Notes: generated from the sequence alone by a model not told the origin. A stretch of 55,539 bases of DNA from Candidatus Falkowiibacteriota bacterium (GCA_016214755.1 JACRNX010000019.1:1-55539); one strand, 5' to 3'. Positions 9,344 to 18,810 are shown, numbered from the stretch's first letter. Numbers and translations: made by a program.

Positions 9344-9417
9344 TGGACCCGCCGGGACTTGAACCCAGAACCTCTCGCGTATCAGACGAGCGCTCTATCC
9401 AATTGAGCTACGGATCC
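9344..9417 (-). tRNA. tRNA-Ile (GAT)
   Basis: Cloverleaf; anticodon loop CTGATAC. Confidence 0.9.
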
Positions 9418-9430
9418 GACTGAATTTAAG

Positions 9431-9515
9431 AGGAAGGAGTGGGATTTGAACCCACGGAGGATTTCTCCCCAGTGGTTTTCAGGACCACCGCCTTAAGCCG
9501 CTCGGCCATCCTTCC
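9431..9515 (-). tRNA. tRNA-Ser (TGA)
   Basis: Class II tRNA with long variable arm; anticodon loop CCTGAAA. Confidence 0.9.
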
Positions 9516-9537
9516 TTTTTCCTGAATAGAGCATTTG

Positions 9538-9622
9538 AGGAGAGGGTGGGATTTGAACCCACGGGAGCTTGCGCCCCGGCGATTTAGTAGACCGCCGTCA
9601 TAAGCCACTCGACCACCTCTCC
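9538..9622 (-). tRNA. tRNA-Ser with apparent ACT anticodon
   Basis: Class II tRNA with long variable arm; anticodon loop CTACTAA (bacterial tRNA-Ser GCT normally has CTGCTAA). Confidence 0.8.
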
Positions 9623-9677
9623 TTTGTGAAAAACGTACTCTAACCTCCAATCTCCAACCCCCCAACTTCCATTATTG

Positions 9678-9750
9678 TGCGTCTGGCGGGAATCGAACCC
9701 GCGGCCAACGGATTAAAAGTCCGCTGCTCTCCCAACTGAGCTACAGGCGC
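9678..9750 (-). tRNA. tRNA-Lys (TTT)
   Basis: Cloverleaf; anticodon loop CTTTTAA. Confidence 0.9.
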
Positions 9751-9901
9751 TTCGAACAAATTTGAATGAACAAAGTTAAGTAATTATAGCATTTTTTAAA
9801 TTAGAAGTCAATCATTAGCTAATATTTTATTTTAATTTAGCAAAAATTGAAAAATTAAAAGGAAGCGATGTAGCTTCCTTTTTCAGCTGTGTTTTTGATT
9901 G

Positions 9902-11053
9902 TCAACACAATTCCTCTTTTATGGCATTAAAGACATTTAACAATTTCTGCGCCGTGGTATACCAGTTAAATTGCCGCGCGCGTTCAATGCCTTTCGCGCG
10001 ATAGGATTGGGCTACTTCTGGGATAAGCATTTCGTTCATTGCGCGGACTAAATCATTAACGTCAAATGGATTAATTAATAATGCGGCGGAGCCGCAGATT
10101 TCGGTCAGCGACGAATTGTTTGAAATAATCGTCGGACAGCCGCAGGCCATGGCTTCAAGCGGCGGAAATCCGAAACCTTCGTAATATGATGGATAGATGA
10201 ACATTGTGGCCGCGTTGTAAAAGTATCGTTTTTCGGCGTCTTTAATAAAATGGACGCAGAGGACGTTCGGCGTTCGCGCGATATCTTTTTCTATTTCAGC
10301 GCATTTCCAGCCGCGCTTGCCGGCGATGACTAAATTGTATTCAGGATGTTGCCGGTAAAACAACTGAAAAGCGGCAATTAATGTTTCCAGATTTTTTCGC
10401 GGCTCCAACGTTCCTAAAAATAGAATGAATTTGTCCGGCAGGCAATATCTTTTTTTGATTTCTTTAAAACGCCAGTCGTCCGTCTTGATAATTTTATAAT
10501 TATTGGCGACGCCGGAAAGGATGGTGATAATCTGTTTCGGGTTCAGCCCGTACGCGCTTGCCAAATCCTCACGGGTGTTGTTCGAAACAGCGATAATTTT
10601 AGCCGCCCTTTGAAACAATTTTTTCGGCTGAATTATTTTATGCCAAAGCCGGCGCTTCCAGTCAAGAAATTCCGGAAAAAATTTAAAGCTTATGTCGTGC
10701 GCAGTAATAACAAAAGGACAACGCGCCGCGAAAAAGGACAAATTCGGAAAGAAAAATAAGTCAATCGCTGGCGTTCCATGTTTTCGCTGAAGCCATAAAT
10801 CCAATCTCGGGCGATTAAATAAAATTAATGACAGATTCAGCAATTTATTCGGCCATTTAAATTCGCAATAATGGACATTGTCTTTCGGGAATTTGGGAAT
10901 ATATGGCCGGACGTTTTGGCGCGAATTATAAAAAAGGTAATATTGATTTTTATTGTCAATTTCAAAAAGGTGTTTCAGTAAATGAAAAGTGTACTCGCCA
11001 ACGCCGGTGAGTTCTTTCTCCATCAGGCAACGGATGTCAATGGCGATACGCAT
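9902..11053 (-). CDS. glycosyltransferase family 4
   Basis: 'IIAVSNNTREDLASAYGL', 'FLGTLEPRKNLETLIAAF', 'YPSYYEGFGFPPLEAMACGCPTIISNNSSLTEICGSAALLI'. Confidence 0.9.
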   Translation of the reverse strand: MRIAIDIRCLMEKELTGVGEYTFHLLKHLFEIDNKNQYYLFYNSRQNVRPYIPKFPKDNVHYCEFKWPNKLLNLSLILFNRPRLDLWLQRKHGTPAIDLFFFPNLSFFAARCPFVITAHDISFKFFPEFLDWKRRLWHKIIQPKKLFQRAAKIIAVSNNTREDLASAYGLNPKQIITILSGVANNYKIIKTDDWRFKEIKKRYCLPDKFILFLGTLEPRKNLETLIAAFQLFYRQHPEYNLVIAGKRGWKCAEIEKDIARTPNVLCVHFIKDAEKRYFYNAATMFIYPSYYEGFGFPPLEAMACGCPTIISNNSSLTEICGSAALLINPFDVNDLVRAMNEMLIPEVAQSYRAKGIERARQFNWYTTAQKLLNVFNAIKEELC

Positions 11054-11124
11054 GGATTTAGAAAATAGAATCTAGAAAATAAAAAATAGAATTTGGAAAG
11101 AGAGCGCGAATTAATGAGTTCGAG

Positions 11125-11153
11125 GCAGGGAACCAAAAATTTTTGTTCCCTAC
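11125..11153. repeat. family-A palindrome (GTAGGGAACAAAAATTTTTG.TTCCCTGC)
   Basis: Near-perfect inverted repeat; supplies the stop codon of the 11150..12235 gene. Confidence 0.8.
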
Positions 11154-12235
11154 TGCATCTTGGCGATAATAAATTCCTTGATTTTCCGTTTGAAAATTTC
11201 GATGTCGAATTGAAGAGAATGTTCGCGAATTTGATTTGGATTATAATCAGTCGGATTGAATCGTAAAATTTTATCCGCCAAATCTTCCCACGTTTGCTCT
11301 TCAAAAAAGACGCCGGTTTTGCTCTCGACGACTGTTTCAAGCGCGCCGCCGGCGCGATAGGCGATCACCGGCCGGCCAGAAGCCATCGCCTCTACCGCCG
11401 TGATGCCGAAATCCTCTAATTGCGGATTGAGAAACGCCAAACAATGGCTGTACAGTTCAGCGCGTTTTTTATCCGTTACCTTGCCGAGGAATTGAATGTT
11501 GCTTTTCGCGCTGGCTTTTAATCTTTTTAATAATGGGCCGTCGCCGAAGATTTTCAGCGCTATGTTTAAGCGATTGAAAGCGCTGACGGCGAGGTCGAAT
11601 CGTTTATAGCCGACGAGCCGGCCGCCGGCCAGAAAATAATTTTCCGTCCGGCCGGCGACATGAAATTTCCGCGTTTCCACCGGCGGGTGGATGATTTCAC
11701 TGTCGCGGTTATAGTATTTTTTAATCCGTTTTTGCACTTCTCGCGAATTGGCGATAAAGTGGTCAACGCGCTCGGCGGCGACCTTGTCCCATTGTCGCAA
11801 TTTGGTCAGAATGAGAGGCAGGAATTTTTTGATTAAAAAATTTTGTTGGAGTTCTTTCAGATAATTATGGCTGTCGGTCCAGAGAAAGCGCGGCGGCGTG
11901 TGACAATAACAAATGTGGGTGGCGTTTGGCGGCGGAATAATGCCTTTGGAAAAAATAGACGAGCTGGAGAAAATCAATTTATAATTATTGAGATTGTGGT
12001 GCTCGGTGGCGGCAGGCATGAGAGGCAAGAACCATTGATATTTTTTCACGCCGAAGGGAAACGCTTGAATAAAGGAAGGAATGATGTTTTTGTCATGAAA
12101 AAAAGAGTCCACATTTTGTTTGTCGAAGACAATGGTGTAAACAGGGCTTTGCGGAAAAATGTCAATCAGCGCTTTGACGACTTCTTCCGCGCCGCCGTCT
12201 TGCGTCAAATGGTCGTGCACTAAGGCGACGTTCAT
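11150..12235 (-). CDS. glycosyltransferase family 4
   Basis: 'VNVALVHDHLTQDGGAEEVVKAL..' N-terminus and 'FLNPQLEDFGITAVEAMASGRPVIAYRAGGALETV'. Confidence 0.9.
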   Translation of the reverse strand: MNVALVHDHLTQDGGAEEVVKALIDIFPQSPVYTIVFDKQNVDSFFHDKNIIPSFIQAFPFGVKKYQWFLPLMPAATEHHNLNNYKLIFSSSSIFSKGIIPPPNATHICYCHTPPRFLWTDSHNYLKELQQNFLIKKFLPLILTKLRQWDKVAAERVDHFIANSREVQKRIKKYYNRDSEIIHPPVETRKFHVAGRTENYFLAGGRLVGYKRFDLAVSAFNRLNIALKIFGDGPLLKRLKASAKSNIQFLGKVTDKKRAELYSHCLAFLNPQLEDFGITAVEAMASGRPVIAYRAGGALETVVESKTGVFFEEQTWEDLADKILRFNPTDYNPNQIREHSLQFDIEIFKRKIKEFIIAKMQ

Positions 12236-12463
12236 AAATAATGGAAGTTAGAGGTTGGAGATTGGAGGTTAGATTAGAAATTGGAGATTAGAGTTGAATT
12301 GATTTAATATCTAATTAAATTTTCATTTTTCAAATCTCTAAAATTTTGACATTCAATCATTAGTCATTGGGCATTTATTAGGTTAATTAGATCAATTATG
12401 GACATCACATTATGAAAACGCACTAAGAAATAAGAAAAAATCGATGAGCTGCGAAGTTTTGGA

Positions 12464-12512
12464 GCGTGAAAAAATTTGAGTCGTAGCCATAGCTACGATG
12501 AAAATTTTTTCC
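12464..12512. repeat. long inverted repeat / hairpin
   Basis: GAAAAAATTTGAGTCGTAGC-CATA-GCTACGATGAAAATTTTTTC inside a longer imperfect palindrome (~12438-12538). Confidence 0.7.
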
Positions 12513-12557
12513 GCGAAAAACAAGCGGATCGCGATTAGAGTTCTTCAGAAAATAAAA

Positions 12558-12586
12558 GTAGGGGCAGGATTAAATTCCGTCCCTAC
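12558..12586. repeat. family-A palindrome (GTAGGGGCAGGATTAAATTCCGTCCCTAC)
   Basis: Inverted repeat just 3' of the sugar-transferase gene. Confidence 0.7.
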
Positions 12587-12595
12587 TTTTTGCCT

Positions 12596-14047
12596 CTATA
12601 CTTTTGATTTTCTTGTCAGCACGCCCCAAGGGGTTTTCAGCAAAATCCAAAAGTCCAATTTCAGCGACCAATTTTCAATGTAATAAGTGTCAAGTTTGAC
12701 TTCTTCTTCAAAATCCAAGTCGCTGCGGCCGGAAATTTGCGCCAGTCCGGTTACGCCGGGTTTTATATCAAACACGCGGCGATGATGCTTCTCGTATTTT
12801 TCCACTTCCCGCGGCTGGTGCGGCCTCGGACCGACCAAACTCATCTGGCCGAGCCAGACATTGAACAATTGCGGCAATTCGTCCAAAGAAGTGCATTCCA
12901 AAAAACGTCCGATTATCGTCCGGCGTGGGTCATGCAAAATTTTATAAACCGGACCGTGCCGCTCAGATTGTTTTTTAATTAACGCTTGTTCGAATTCTAA
13001 CGCCTTCTTTTGGTCAGTTTGTTTTTCAAATTGCTGGCCGGTGCAATATTTCACGTACATTGAACGGAATTTGTAAACATTGAAAGTGCCGCGCGTCGTG
13101 ACCCGTTCGTTTTTATAAATCGCCGGCCCCCAGTTCTCTAGTCGCACCAGAATAGCGATTAAAACTAAAAGCGGACTTAAGATGACAATCAAAATAGTGC
13201 TGAAAATAAAATCAATCACCCGTTTAATGATTTTTTCCCAGCCGTCCAGTTTGGTTTTTTTGATTTCCACCAGCGGCACGCCGGCGATCATGTGGACCTC
13301 GACGTTCGTGGTTCTTGATTCGAATTGGCCGGCGGCGTATTTGAAAATAATATTGTGTTCATAAGTGAAATCAAGGAGCGCGCTCGAAACGCGTCGAGGC
13401 AAACTCGAATCGGTCTGAATGATTTCATCAATGCCTTTTTCCTCGTGCGATTTTAAAAGTTTTTCTTTATCGTCTTCGTCAAATTTTTCCAAATGAGCAA
13501 TGACTTTATAGCCGAGTTGCGGCTGTTCTCTGAATGTTTTTATAATTTCCTCAGTATTTTTATCATTGCCGACAATCACCACGTGATGGTTGCCCCAGCC
13601 ATGTTTCAGCGTCAAATTCTGAAATTTTCTGACTACTCCGCGTTCGATGATGATAAAAATAATGCTAAAAATCCAAGCGGCAAGCACGATGAAACGCGAA
13701 GAAAAAAGTTCGCGCACGAAAAACATGTAAATGATGATGGCGGTCATTCCAGTCGAGCAGGCGAGAATGATTTTCGCGAGTTCGTCGGTGATTTTTCGTT
13801 TGGCGAACGAGTAAAGTCCCGCCCAGGCGAAAAATACTAACCAAATGGCGGCGATCAAAAGGACAAAGGATAGATAATTTTTTGTCGGCAGATCAAAAAT
13901 TACCGGCCGGATTTCTTGCACTGGTTGAAAATGGCGGATGGAGTAGGCGATGATAGCTGCCAGGATTAAAGTTAAATAATCAAGCGGGATTTTTAAAAAA
14001 GTAAAAAAAAGTTCTGCTTGTTTTTTCATATATTTTGTCCATCGCAA
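12596..14047 (-). CDS. exopolysaccharide biosynthesis polyprenyl glycosylphosphotransferase
   Basis: N-terminal TM helices and bacterial sugar-transferase domain 'KRVIDFIFSTILIVILSPLLVLIAILVRLE..KFRSM..SLDELPQLFNVWLGQMSLVGPRP'. Confidence 0.9.
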   Translation of the reverse strand: MRWTKYMKKQAELFFTFLKIPLDYLTLILAAIIAYSIRHFQPVQEIRPVIFDLPTKNYLSFVLLIAAIWLVFFAWAGLYSFAKRKITDELAKIILACSTGMTAIIIYMFFVRELFSSRFIVLAAWIFSIIFIIIERGVVRKFQNLTLKHGWGNHHVVIVGNDKNTEEIIKTFREQPQLGYKVIAHLEKFDEDDKEKLLKSHEEKGIDEIIQTDSSLPRRVSSALLDFTYEHNIIFKYAAGQFESRTTNVEVHMIAGVPLVEIKKTKLDGWEKIIKRVIDFIFSTILIVILSPLLVLIAILVRLENWGPAIYKNERVTTRGTFNVYKFRSMYVKYCTGQQFEKQTDQKKALEFEQALIKKQSERHGPVYKILHDPRRTIIGRFLECTSLDELPQLFNVWLGQMSLVGPRPHQPREVEKYEKHHRRVFDIKPGVTGLAQISGRSDLDFEEEVKLDTYYIENWSLKLDFWILLKTPWGVLTRKSKV

Positions 14048-14070
14048 TTATTGTAGCATTTTTTTAACAA

Positions 14071-14099
14071 TTGACAAAATAATGGATTTTGGCTATAAT
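14071..14099 (+). promoter_or_regulatory. rnpB promoter TTGACA-17-TATAAT
   Basis: Perfect boxes 7 nt before the start of the RNase P RNA. Confidence 0.85.
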
Positions 14100-14105
14100 C
14101 TTTGG

Positions 14106-14447
14106 GCCTTAAACAAGCAGCACTGCCGCTCTGCTTCGACTAATGTCGAGGCGGGGAGGAAAGTCCGGACATTCAGCCATTAAATTGACACGGGTAGCAG
14201 GTAATCCCTGTCGATCGTGAGATAGAGTTGCGAACAGTGACGCCGCGAGAAGCGATTCGCGCGGGACCCTTCGGGGTTAATCGCTATGGAAACATAGCGG
14301 GTGAAACGGCTAAATACTTACCTGAATGCAAGGGCAAGTTTGGTAGCCCGCATGAGCCCCGCCGCGAGGCGGGGTCCAGATAGATGGCAGTTAAAACCCC
14401 GCATTTTGCGGGGTAAACAGAATCCGGCTTACTCGCTTGTTTAGGGC
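14106..14447 (+). ncRNA. rnpB: RNase P RNA
   Basis: Conserved 'GAGGAAAGTCCGGAC' and 'ACAGAATCCGGCTTAC'; P1 pairing GCCTTAAACAAGC / GCTTGTTTAGGGC, followed by a T run. Confidence 0.95.
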
Positions 14448-14520
14448 TTTTTTTATTGACTTTGTTGCCGAGTTGATTTATTATTTGATTGTTCCTGCCC
14501 TCTGGCAGGCGGAGGTTGGC

Positions 14521-14709
14521 ATGGATAAAGACGAAGAGGTCGTCGGCGCCGAGGATAATTCGTTAAAGAAAAAGAAACCGAAAAGGGAAGACAAGGTTAC
14601 GGCCAGTATAACGGCTGCCGACGTCGCCGAAGGTATTGTTGAAACTGTTGGTAATGTCGCTAGCGCTGTTGCTGAAGCAATTTTTGATGTTGACCTTCCT
14701 GATTTTTAA
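14521..14709 (+). CDS. small acidic/amphipathic protein, 62 aa (MDKDEEVVGAEDNSLKKKK...DLPDF)
   Basis: SD GGAGG upstream of the ATG; terminator hairpin after the stop. The longer track ORF from 14437 overlaps rnpB and is unlikely. Confidence 0.55.
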   Translation: MDKDEEVVGAEDNSLKKKKPKREDKVTASITAADVAEGIVETVGNVASAVAEAIFDVDLPDF

Positions 14710-14750
14710 AAAGTGAAACCGCAGATTCACAATCTGGCGGTTTTTATTTT

Positions 14751-14990
14751 TTAAATATTATTGCGATCGCGGCGCCAATTTCGCGGATTATTTTGAATAT
14801 ACCAACGGGCGTGCTCCAATTCGTCATCATCGCGCAAAACGCGATCAAAATATGATTTTTGCCATTGAAAAGAAATATGGCGATGTTTATTGATTATTCT
14901 TGTTACCGCGGATTTAAATTGTTGGATGAATTGTGAGATGCCGCAATTTTTTATCGGTAGGGAACGCATATATGCGTTCCCTACCGTCAT
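14751..14990 (-). pseudogene. C-terminal remnant of a REP-associated tyrosine transposase (RAYT, Y1_Tnp/transposase_17)
   Basis: 'QFIQQFKSAVTRIINKHR..FQWQKSYFDRVLRDDDELEHARWYIQNNPRNWRRDRNN' matches the RAYT C-terminal pattern; N-terminal HUH part missing; 5' end replaced by a family-A palindrome. Confidence 0.75.
14957..14984. repeat. family-A palindrome GTAGGGAACGCATATATGCGTTCCCTAC
   Basis: Perfect 28-nt palindrome at the truncated end of the RAYT remnant. Confidence 0.9.
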
Positions 14991-14999
14991 TATTATTAT

Positions 15000-15971
15000 T
15001 TACAACCCAACGGCGTCCTTGATTTGCTCCATCTTTTGTCCGGCGATTTTTCGCGCCCGCTCGGCGCCGTCGGATAATATTTTTTCCGCTTGATCGTCGG
15101 AGACGGCCTGGAATTTCTTTTGAATCGGCTGGGTGAATTTAACGATTTGTTCCGCTAAGTCCGACTTGAAATCAGCATAGCCCTTACCATTGAATTTTTT
15201 TTCGATTTGGCTGAAGTCCAAGCCCGTTGTCAACGAGTAAATCGTCATCAGATTAGAAATTGCCGGACGGTCAGCGCCATATTTTATTTCTGAACCAGAA
15301 TCAGTGACTGCTTTTTTTATTTTTTTACGAATTAAGTCAGCAGAGTCGGTTAGAGCGATGTAATTATATTCAGAAGCAGCGCTCTTGCTCATTTTCTTTT
15401 CCGGATTATCCAGCCCTTTGAGCCGCGCGCTGATTTTATTTATTTTCGCTTGCGGCAATTTCAAAATGTCAGCGTAAAGGTTGTTAAATTTTTGCGCGAT
15501 GGCGCGCGTCAGCTCAACGTGCTGAACCTGGTCTTCGCCAACTGGGACAAAGTCCGTATCGTAAAGCAGAATATCCGCCGCCATCAGGCAGGGGTAAGTG
15601 AATAATCCAGCATTGATATTCTCTTTATGCTGTTTGGATTTATCTTTGAATTGAGTCATTCGTTCAAGTTCAGCGATCGGCGTCACGCAATTCAAAATCC
15701 AACCCAGTTCAATGTGCTCTTGAACGTCCGATTGTCTGAAAATAATGTGTTTGTCCGGATTCAGTCCCGAGGCGAGATAAATTTTCAAAAGATTAAGCGT
15801 GTTACGCCGCAATTCTTCTGGTTTTTGATAAACAGTTAAAGCGTGCAGGTCGGCGATGAAAAAAACGCAATCAAATTTTTTTTGCAAGGCGAGCCAGTTA
15901 TGAATGGCGCCGAAATAATTGCCGAGATGGATGATGCCGGTCGGCTGGATGCCGGAGAGGATGCGTTTCAT
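15000..15971 (-). CDS. trpS: tryptophanyl-tRNA synthetase
   Basis: 'RILSGIQPTGIIHLGNYFGAIHNW', 'DNPEKKMSKSAASEYNYI'. Confidence 0.95.
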   Translation of the reverse strand: MKRILSGIQPTGIIHLGNYFGAIHNWLALQKKFDCVFFIADLHALTVYQKPEELRRNTLNLLKIYLASGLNPDKHIIFRQSDVQEHIELGWILNCVTPIAELERMTQFKDKSKQHKENINAGLFTYPCLMAADILLYDTDFVPVGEDQVQHVELTRAIAQKFNNLYADILKLPQAKINKISARLKGLDNPEKKMSKSAASEYNYIALTDSADLIRKKIKKAVTDSGSEIKYGADRPAISNLMTIYSLTTGLDFSQIEKKFNGKGYADFKSDLAEQIVKFTQPIQKKFQAVSDDQAEKILSDGAERARKIAGQKMEQIKDAVGL

Positions 15972-16020
15972 AAAATTAAAAATATAAAAAATTAAGAAAT
16001 TAAAAAATGAAAATTGCTAC

Positions 16021-16265
16021 AAATTACCCTTCGACGGGTTCGACAAGCTCACCGCAGGCAAGCTCAGGGCAAGCTTATCACTACGAATGTTACAAATAAA
16101 AACCTTTGACCATCTGTCTCAAAAATCCGTACCAGAGTGTCATGGTGAGGCTCTCAAACCACGACACTGTCACCCTTCGAGAGCCTCAGGGTGACAGAAA
16201 GAACGCAATTGTCATCCTGAGGTGCGAGTCCCGACGTAAAGTCGGGACGAGCCTCGAAGGACGTA
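16021..16265. repeat. family-B palindromic repeat cluster
   Basis: CCCTTCGACGGGTTCGACAAGCTCA..; CACCCTTCGAGAGCCTCAGGGTGACA; GTCATCCTGAGGTGCGAGTCCCGACGTAAAGTCGGGACGAGCCTCGAAGGA. Confidence 0.85.
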
Positions 16266-16308
16266 ATCCGTATTTAAATTATAGCAAACAGCCATGAAAA
16301 CGCCAGTA

Positions 16309-16337
16309 TTGACATTTGGATTTAAGTTGATTATGCT
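16309..16337 (+). promoter_or_regulatory. promoter TTGACA-17-TATGCT
   Basis: Near-consensus boxes upstream of the 16373 gene. Confidence 0.6.
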
Positions 16338-16372
16338 CAAATGAGCAGGTGGACCTTAACAAGGAGGAAAGC

Positions 16373-16735
16373 ATGAAAGCAAAGATTCAGGCGTCGTTGA
16401 AAAAGTTGTTTCCGTATGGGACGATTAATAAAGAGCGAGACGTTTTCAAAATTTTGAATGGGTTTTACCGCCTGGCCGTGGAATTTGAAACCGGCCCAGT
16501 GAGAGTTTATTATGGCCCTATTGTCGGCGTTGAAATTCATGAGCTCGGAGGAGTGATTAGGTTTAATGTAAAAATCCAAAATGCTTTTGGCAAGGATGGA
16601 GAGTTTGTCGCGTGCGTTGATTATGACTGGACGGATGGCGATTGCCGTGTTTATTATGAAAAAGAGAAAGGTATTTCGCGGACTGTTAAATGTTTCAAAT
16701 TCAGTGTTTTCTCTTCGGATGGCAAATTGATTTAA
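16373..16735 (+). CDS. hypothetical protein, 120 aa
   Basis: SD AAGGAGG before ATG 16373; own promoter and terminator. Confidence 0.65.
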   Translation: MKAKIQASLKKLFPYGTINKERDVFKILNGFYRLAVEFETGPVRVYYGPIVGVEIHELGGVIRFNVKIQNAFGKDGEFVACVDYDWTDGDCRVYYEKEKGISRTVKCFKFSVFSSDGKLI

Positions 16736-16742
16736 AAATCAC

Positions 16743-16769
16743 AGCGCCCCGACGCAACATCGGGGCGCT
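16743..16769 (+). terminator. intrinsic terminator
   Basis: AGCGCCCCGACGCAACATCGGGGCGCT hairpin after the stop. Confidence 0.65.
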
Positions 16770-16814
16770 ATTTAATTTGTCTAATTAAAGATGGGTTCTC
16801 CGAAATTTTTTGAA

Positions 16815-16843
16815 GTAGGGACAGGGCAGTGCTCTGTCCCTAC
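16815..16843. repeat. family-A palindrome GTAGGGACAGGGCAGTGCTCTGTCCCTAC
   Basis: Near-perfect inverted repeat between convergent genes. Confidence 0.85.
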
Positions 16844-16861
16844 GGTCCTTTAAAATATTTT

Positions 16862-18634
16862 TTACACCTCAATCACCACCGGCAAAACCATCGGCCGGCG
16901 CTTGGTGCGTTGATACAGGAATTGACCTAAGCTGTCGCGCAATTTATTTTTAAGCTCCATCGCGTCGAAAGCAGTGTTCAGCTTTTTGCCGCAAATTTTC
17001 CGCACCAGCGTCCGCGCTTCTTCAATCAGTTTTTTGCTTTCTTTCATGTAAACGAATCCGCGCGAGATTATGTCCGGACTGCCGATCAGTTCGCCGCCGC
17101 GTTTTTTAACCGTAGCGATGATGACGAACATGCCGTCTTCGGACATCATCCGCCGGTCGCGGAGCACGATGTTGGAAACATCGCCGACGCCGAGCCCGTC
17201 CACCATGATATATTCAGTCGGCACTTTTTCTTCGGTCAAGCGGCCGGTTGTTTCTTTTTGATTATCGCCTTTGACGAATTCCATCACTTGCCCGTTCATG
17301 GCGATGAAAATGTTTTCTTTGGGAATGCCGACGCTTTCAGCCAATTCGCCGTGGATGCGGAGCATATAGTGATTGGCGGAAATGGGAATAAAATATTTCG
17401 GCATCAGCAAGCGGATAATCAGTTTTAAGTCCTCTTGCTTGGCGTGGCCGCCGGCGTGAATGTCCATCATTTGATAATGATAAACCTTCGCGCCTTGCCG
17501 GTAAAAAGTGTCTTTCAAATTTTGGATGGTCCGTTCATTTCCCGGAATGACGGAAGAAGAAAAAACAATGGAATCGCCTGGTTTGACGCTAAGGAATTTA
17601 TGCTCTCGGTTGGCGATGCGTTTCAAAACCGCGGATTTCTCGCCTTGGGCGCCGGTGCCGAGAATCACTATTTTCTCGTCCGGTAGCCGTTTAACATCGC
17701 CTTCTTCAACCAGCGTGCCGGGTTTGATTTTTAGATAACCGAGCTGACGGGCGATTTCAATATTTGCATTCATGCTGCGGCCGTCGAGATACACTTTGCG
17801 ATTATATTTTTCCGCGATGGAAATTATTTGCTGGATGCGATTGATGAGCGAGGCGAAGGTGCCGACGATAATTCGTCCCGTCGCTTGCTGAAAAATCGTT
17901 TCAATCGAACTGGTGATTTCGCCTTCGGAGATTTGATGTCCGCGGTGCTCCGCGTCCGTGCTGTCCGCCATCAGCGCGAGCACGCCGCGGCCGCCGATTT
18001 GGGCGAGACGGTTTAAATCAATCGGCTTGTCGTTAATCGGGCTCAAATCAATTTTGAAGTCGCCGGTATGCACGACCGTGCCGACCGGAGTATGTAAAAC
18101 CACGCCAAAACTGTCGGGGATGCTATGGTTGACGCGGAAAAATTCCACTTCGAATTTTCCGAGCCGCAAGCGGTCTTTATCCGGATCAACCACGCCGATT
18201 TTGAGCGGCGTTTTGTTAAATTCCTCGTGCCGTTTTTTAATCAGTCCGGCGGTGAGTTTCGCGGTTAGAACAGGCGGGTCGCCTAATTCCGGAATTAGAT
18301 GGGAAATCGCGCCGATGTGGTCGTAATGGCCGTGCGTGATAATCACGCCGCGGATGTTTTTCGCCTTGGATTTGAGATAAGTAATGTCCGGAATAATGTA
18401 ATCAATGCCCGGCATGTCTTCCTCGGGAAACTGGAGCCCCATGTCAATGATGACGATGTCGTCGCCATATTCCAAGACCGTCATGTTGCGGCCAACTTCT
18501 TCCAGCCCGCCGAGAACCATAATGCGCAAGGCGTTGGCGCTGCCGATTTTTTTGCGCTGAAAAAAGGTTCCGCGGTTAAACGTCGGCCTTGGCCGGCGCG
18601 GATAATTTGGCCGTTGTCGTTTGTGTTGAATCAT
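16862..18634 (-). CDS. rnj: ribonuclease J (MBL-fold/beta-CASP)
   Basis: 'GGLEEVGRNMTVLEYGDDIVIIDMGLQFPEEDMPGIDYIIPD', 'ITHGHYDHIGAI'. Confidence 0.95.
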   Translation of the reverse strand: MIQHKRQRPNYPRRPRPTFNRGTFFQRKKIGSANALRIMVLGGLEEVGRNMTVLEYGDDIVIIDMGLQFPEEDMPGIDYIIPDITYLKSKAKNIRGVIITHGHYDHIGAISHLIPELGDPPVLTAKLTAGLIKKRHEEFNKTPLKIGVVDPDKDRLRLGKFEVEFFRVNHSIPDSFGVVLHTPVGTVVHTGDFKIDLSPINDKPIDLNRLAQIGGRGVLALMADSTDAEHRGHQISEGEITSSIETIFQQATGRIIVGTFASLINRIQQIISIAEKYNRKVYLDGRSMNANIEIARQLGYLKIKPGTLVEEGDVKRLPDEKIVILGTGAQGEKSAVLKRIANREHKFLSVKPGDSIVFSSSVIPGNERTIQNLKDTFYRQGAKVYHYQMMDIHAGGHAKQEDLKLIIRLLMPKYFIPISANHYMLRIHGELAESVGIPKENIFIAMNGQVMEFVKGDNQKETTGRLTEEKVPTEYIMVDGLGVGDVSNIVLRDRRMMSEDGMFVIIATVKKRGGELIGSPDIISRGFVYMKESKKLIEEARTLVRKICGKKLNTAFDAMELKNKLRDSLGQFLYQRTKRRPMVLPVVIEV

Positions 18635-18710
18635 AAGAATTAAAAATATAAAAATATAAAATTATAAAAATAGAAAAATAGAAATCACCATTTTAAAATA
18701 TAATTAAGAT

Positions 18711-18805
18711 TAGTTAGGTGGTAGGTGGTAGGTTGTAGGGTGTAGAGATTTTTTGTAATCAAAATGTTCCGAGATTCTACTCACTACCCACTACCACCTA
18801 CACCC
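18711..18805. repeat. family-D GTAGT-type inverted-repeat element
   Basis: GGTGGTAGGTGGTAGGTTGTAGGGTGTAGAGATTTTTTG...CTACTCACTACCCACTACCACCTACACCC. Confidence 0.75.
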
Positions 18806-18810
18806 TGCTT

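Noticed and set aside
8993-9665. ORFs 8993..9202, 9136..9330 and 9426..9665 in the track
   Set aside because: They run through the tRNA cluster and intergenic spacers; no independent coding support.
14395-14416. ACCCCGCATTTTGCGGGGT hairpin in rnpB as a repeat insertion
   Set aside because: The same hairpin occurs in the 51636-51752 element, but a variable helix of RNase P RNA explains it equally well.
14437-14520. Upstream start of the 90-aa track ORF
   Set aside because: Overlaps the 3' end and terminator of rnpB; the internal ATG at 14521 has a GGAGG SD.
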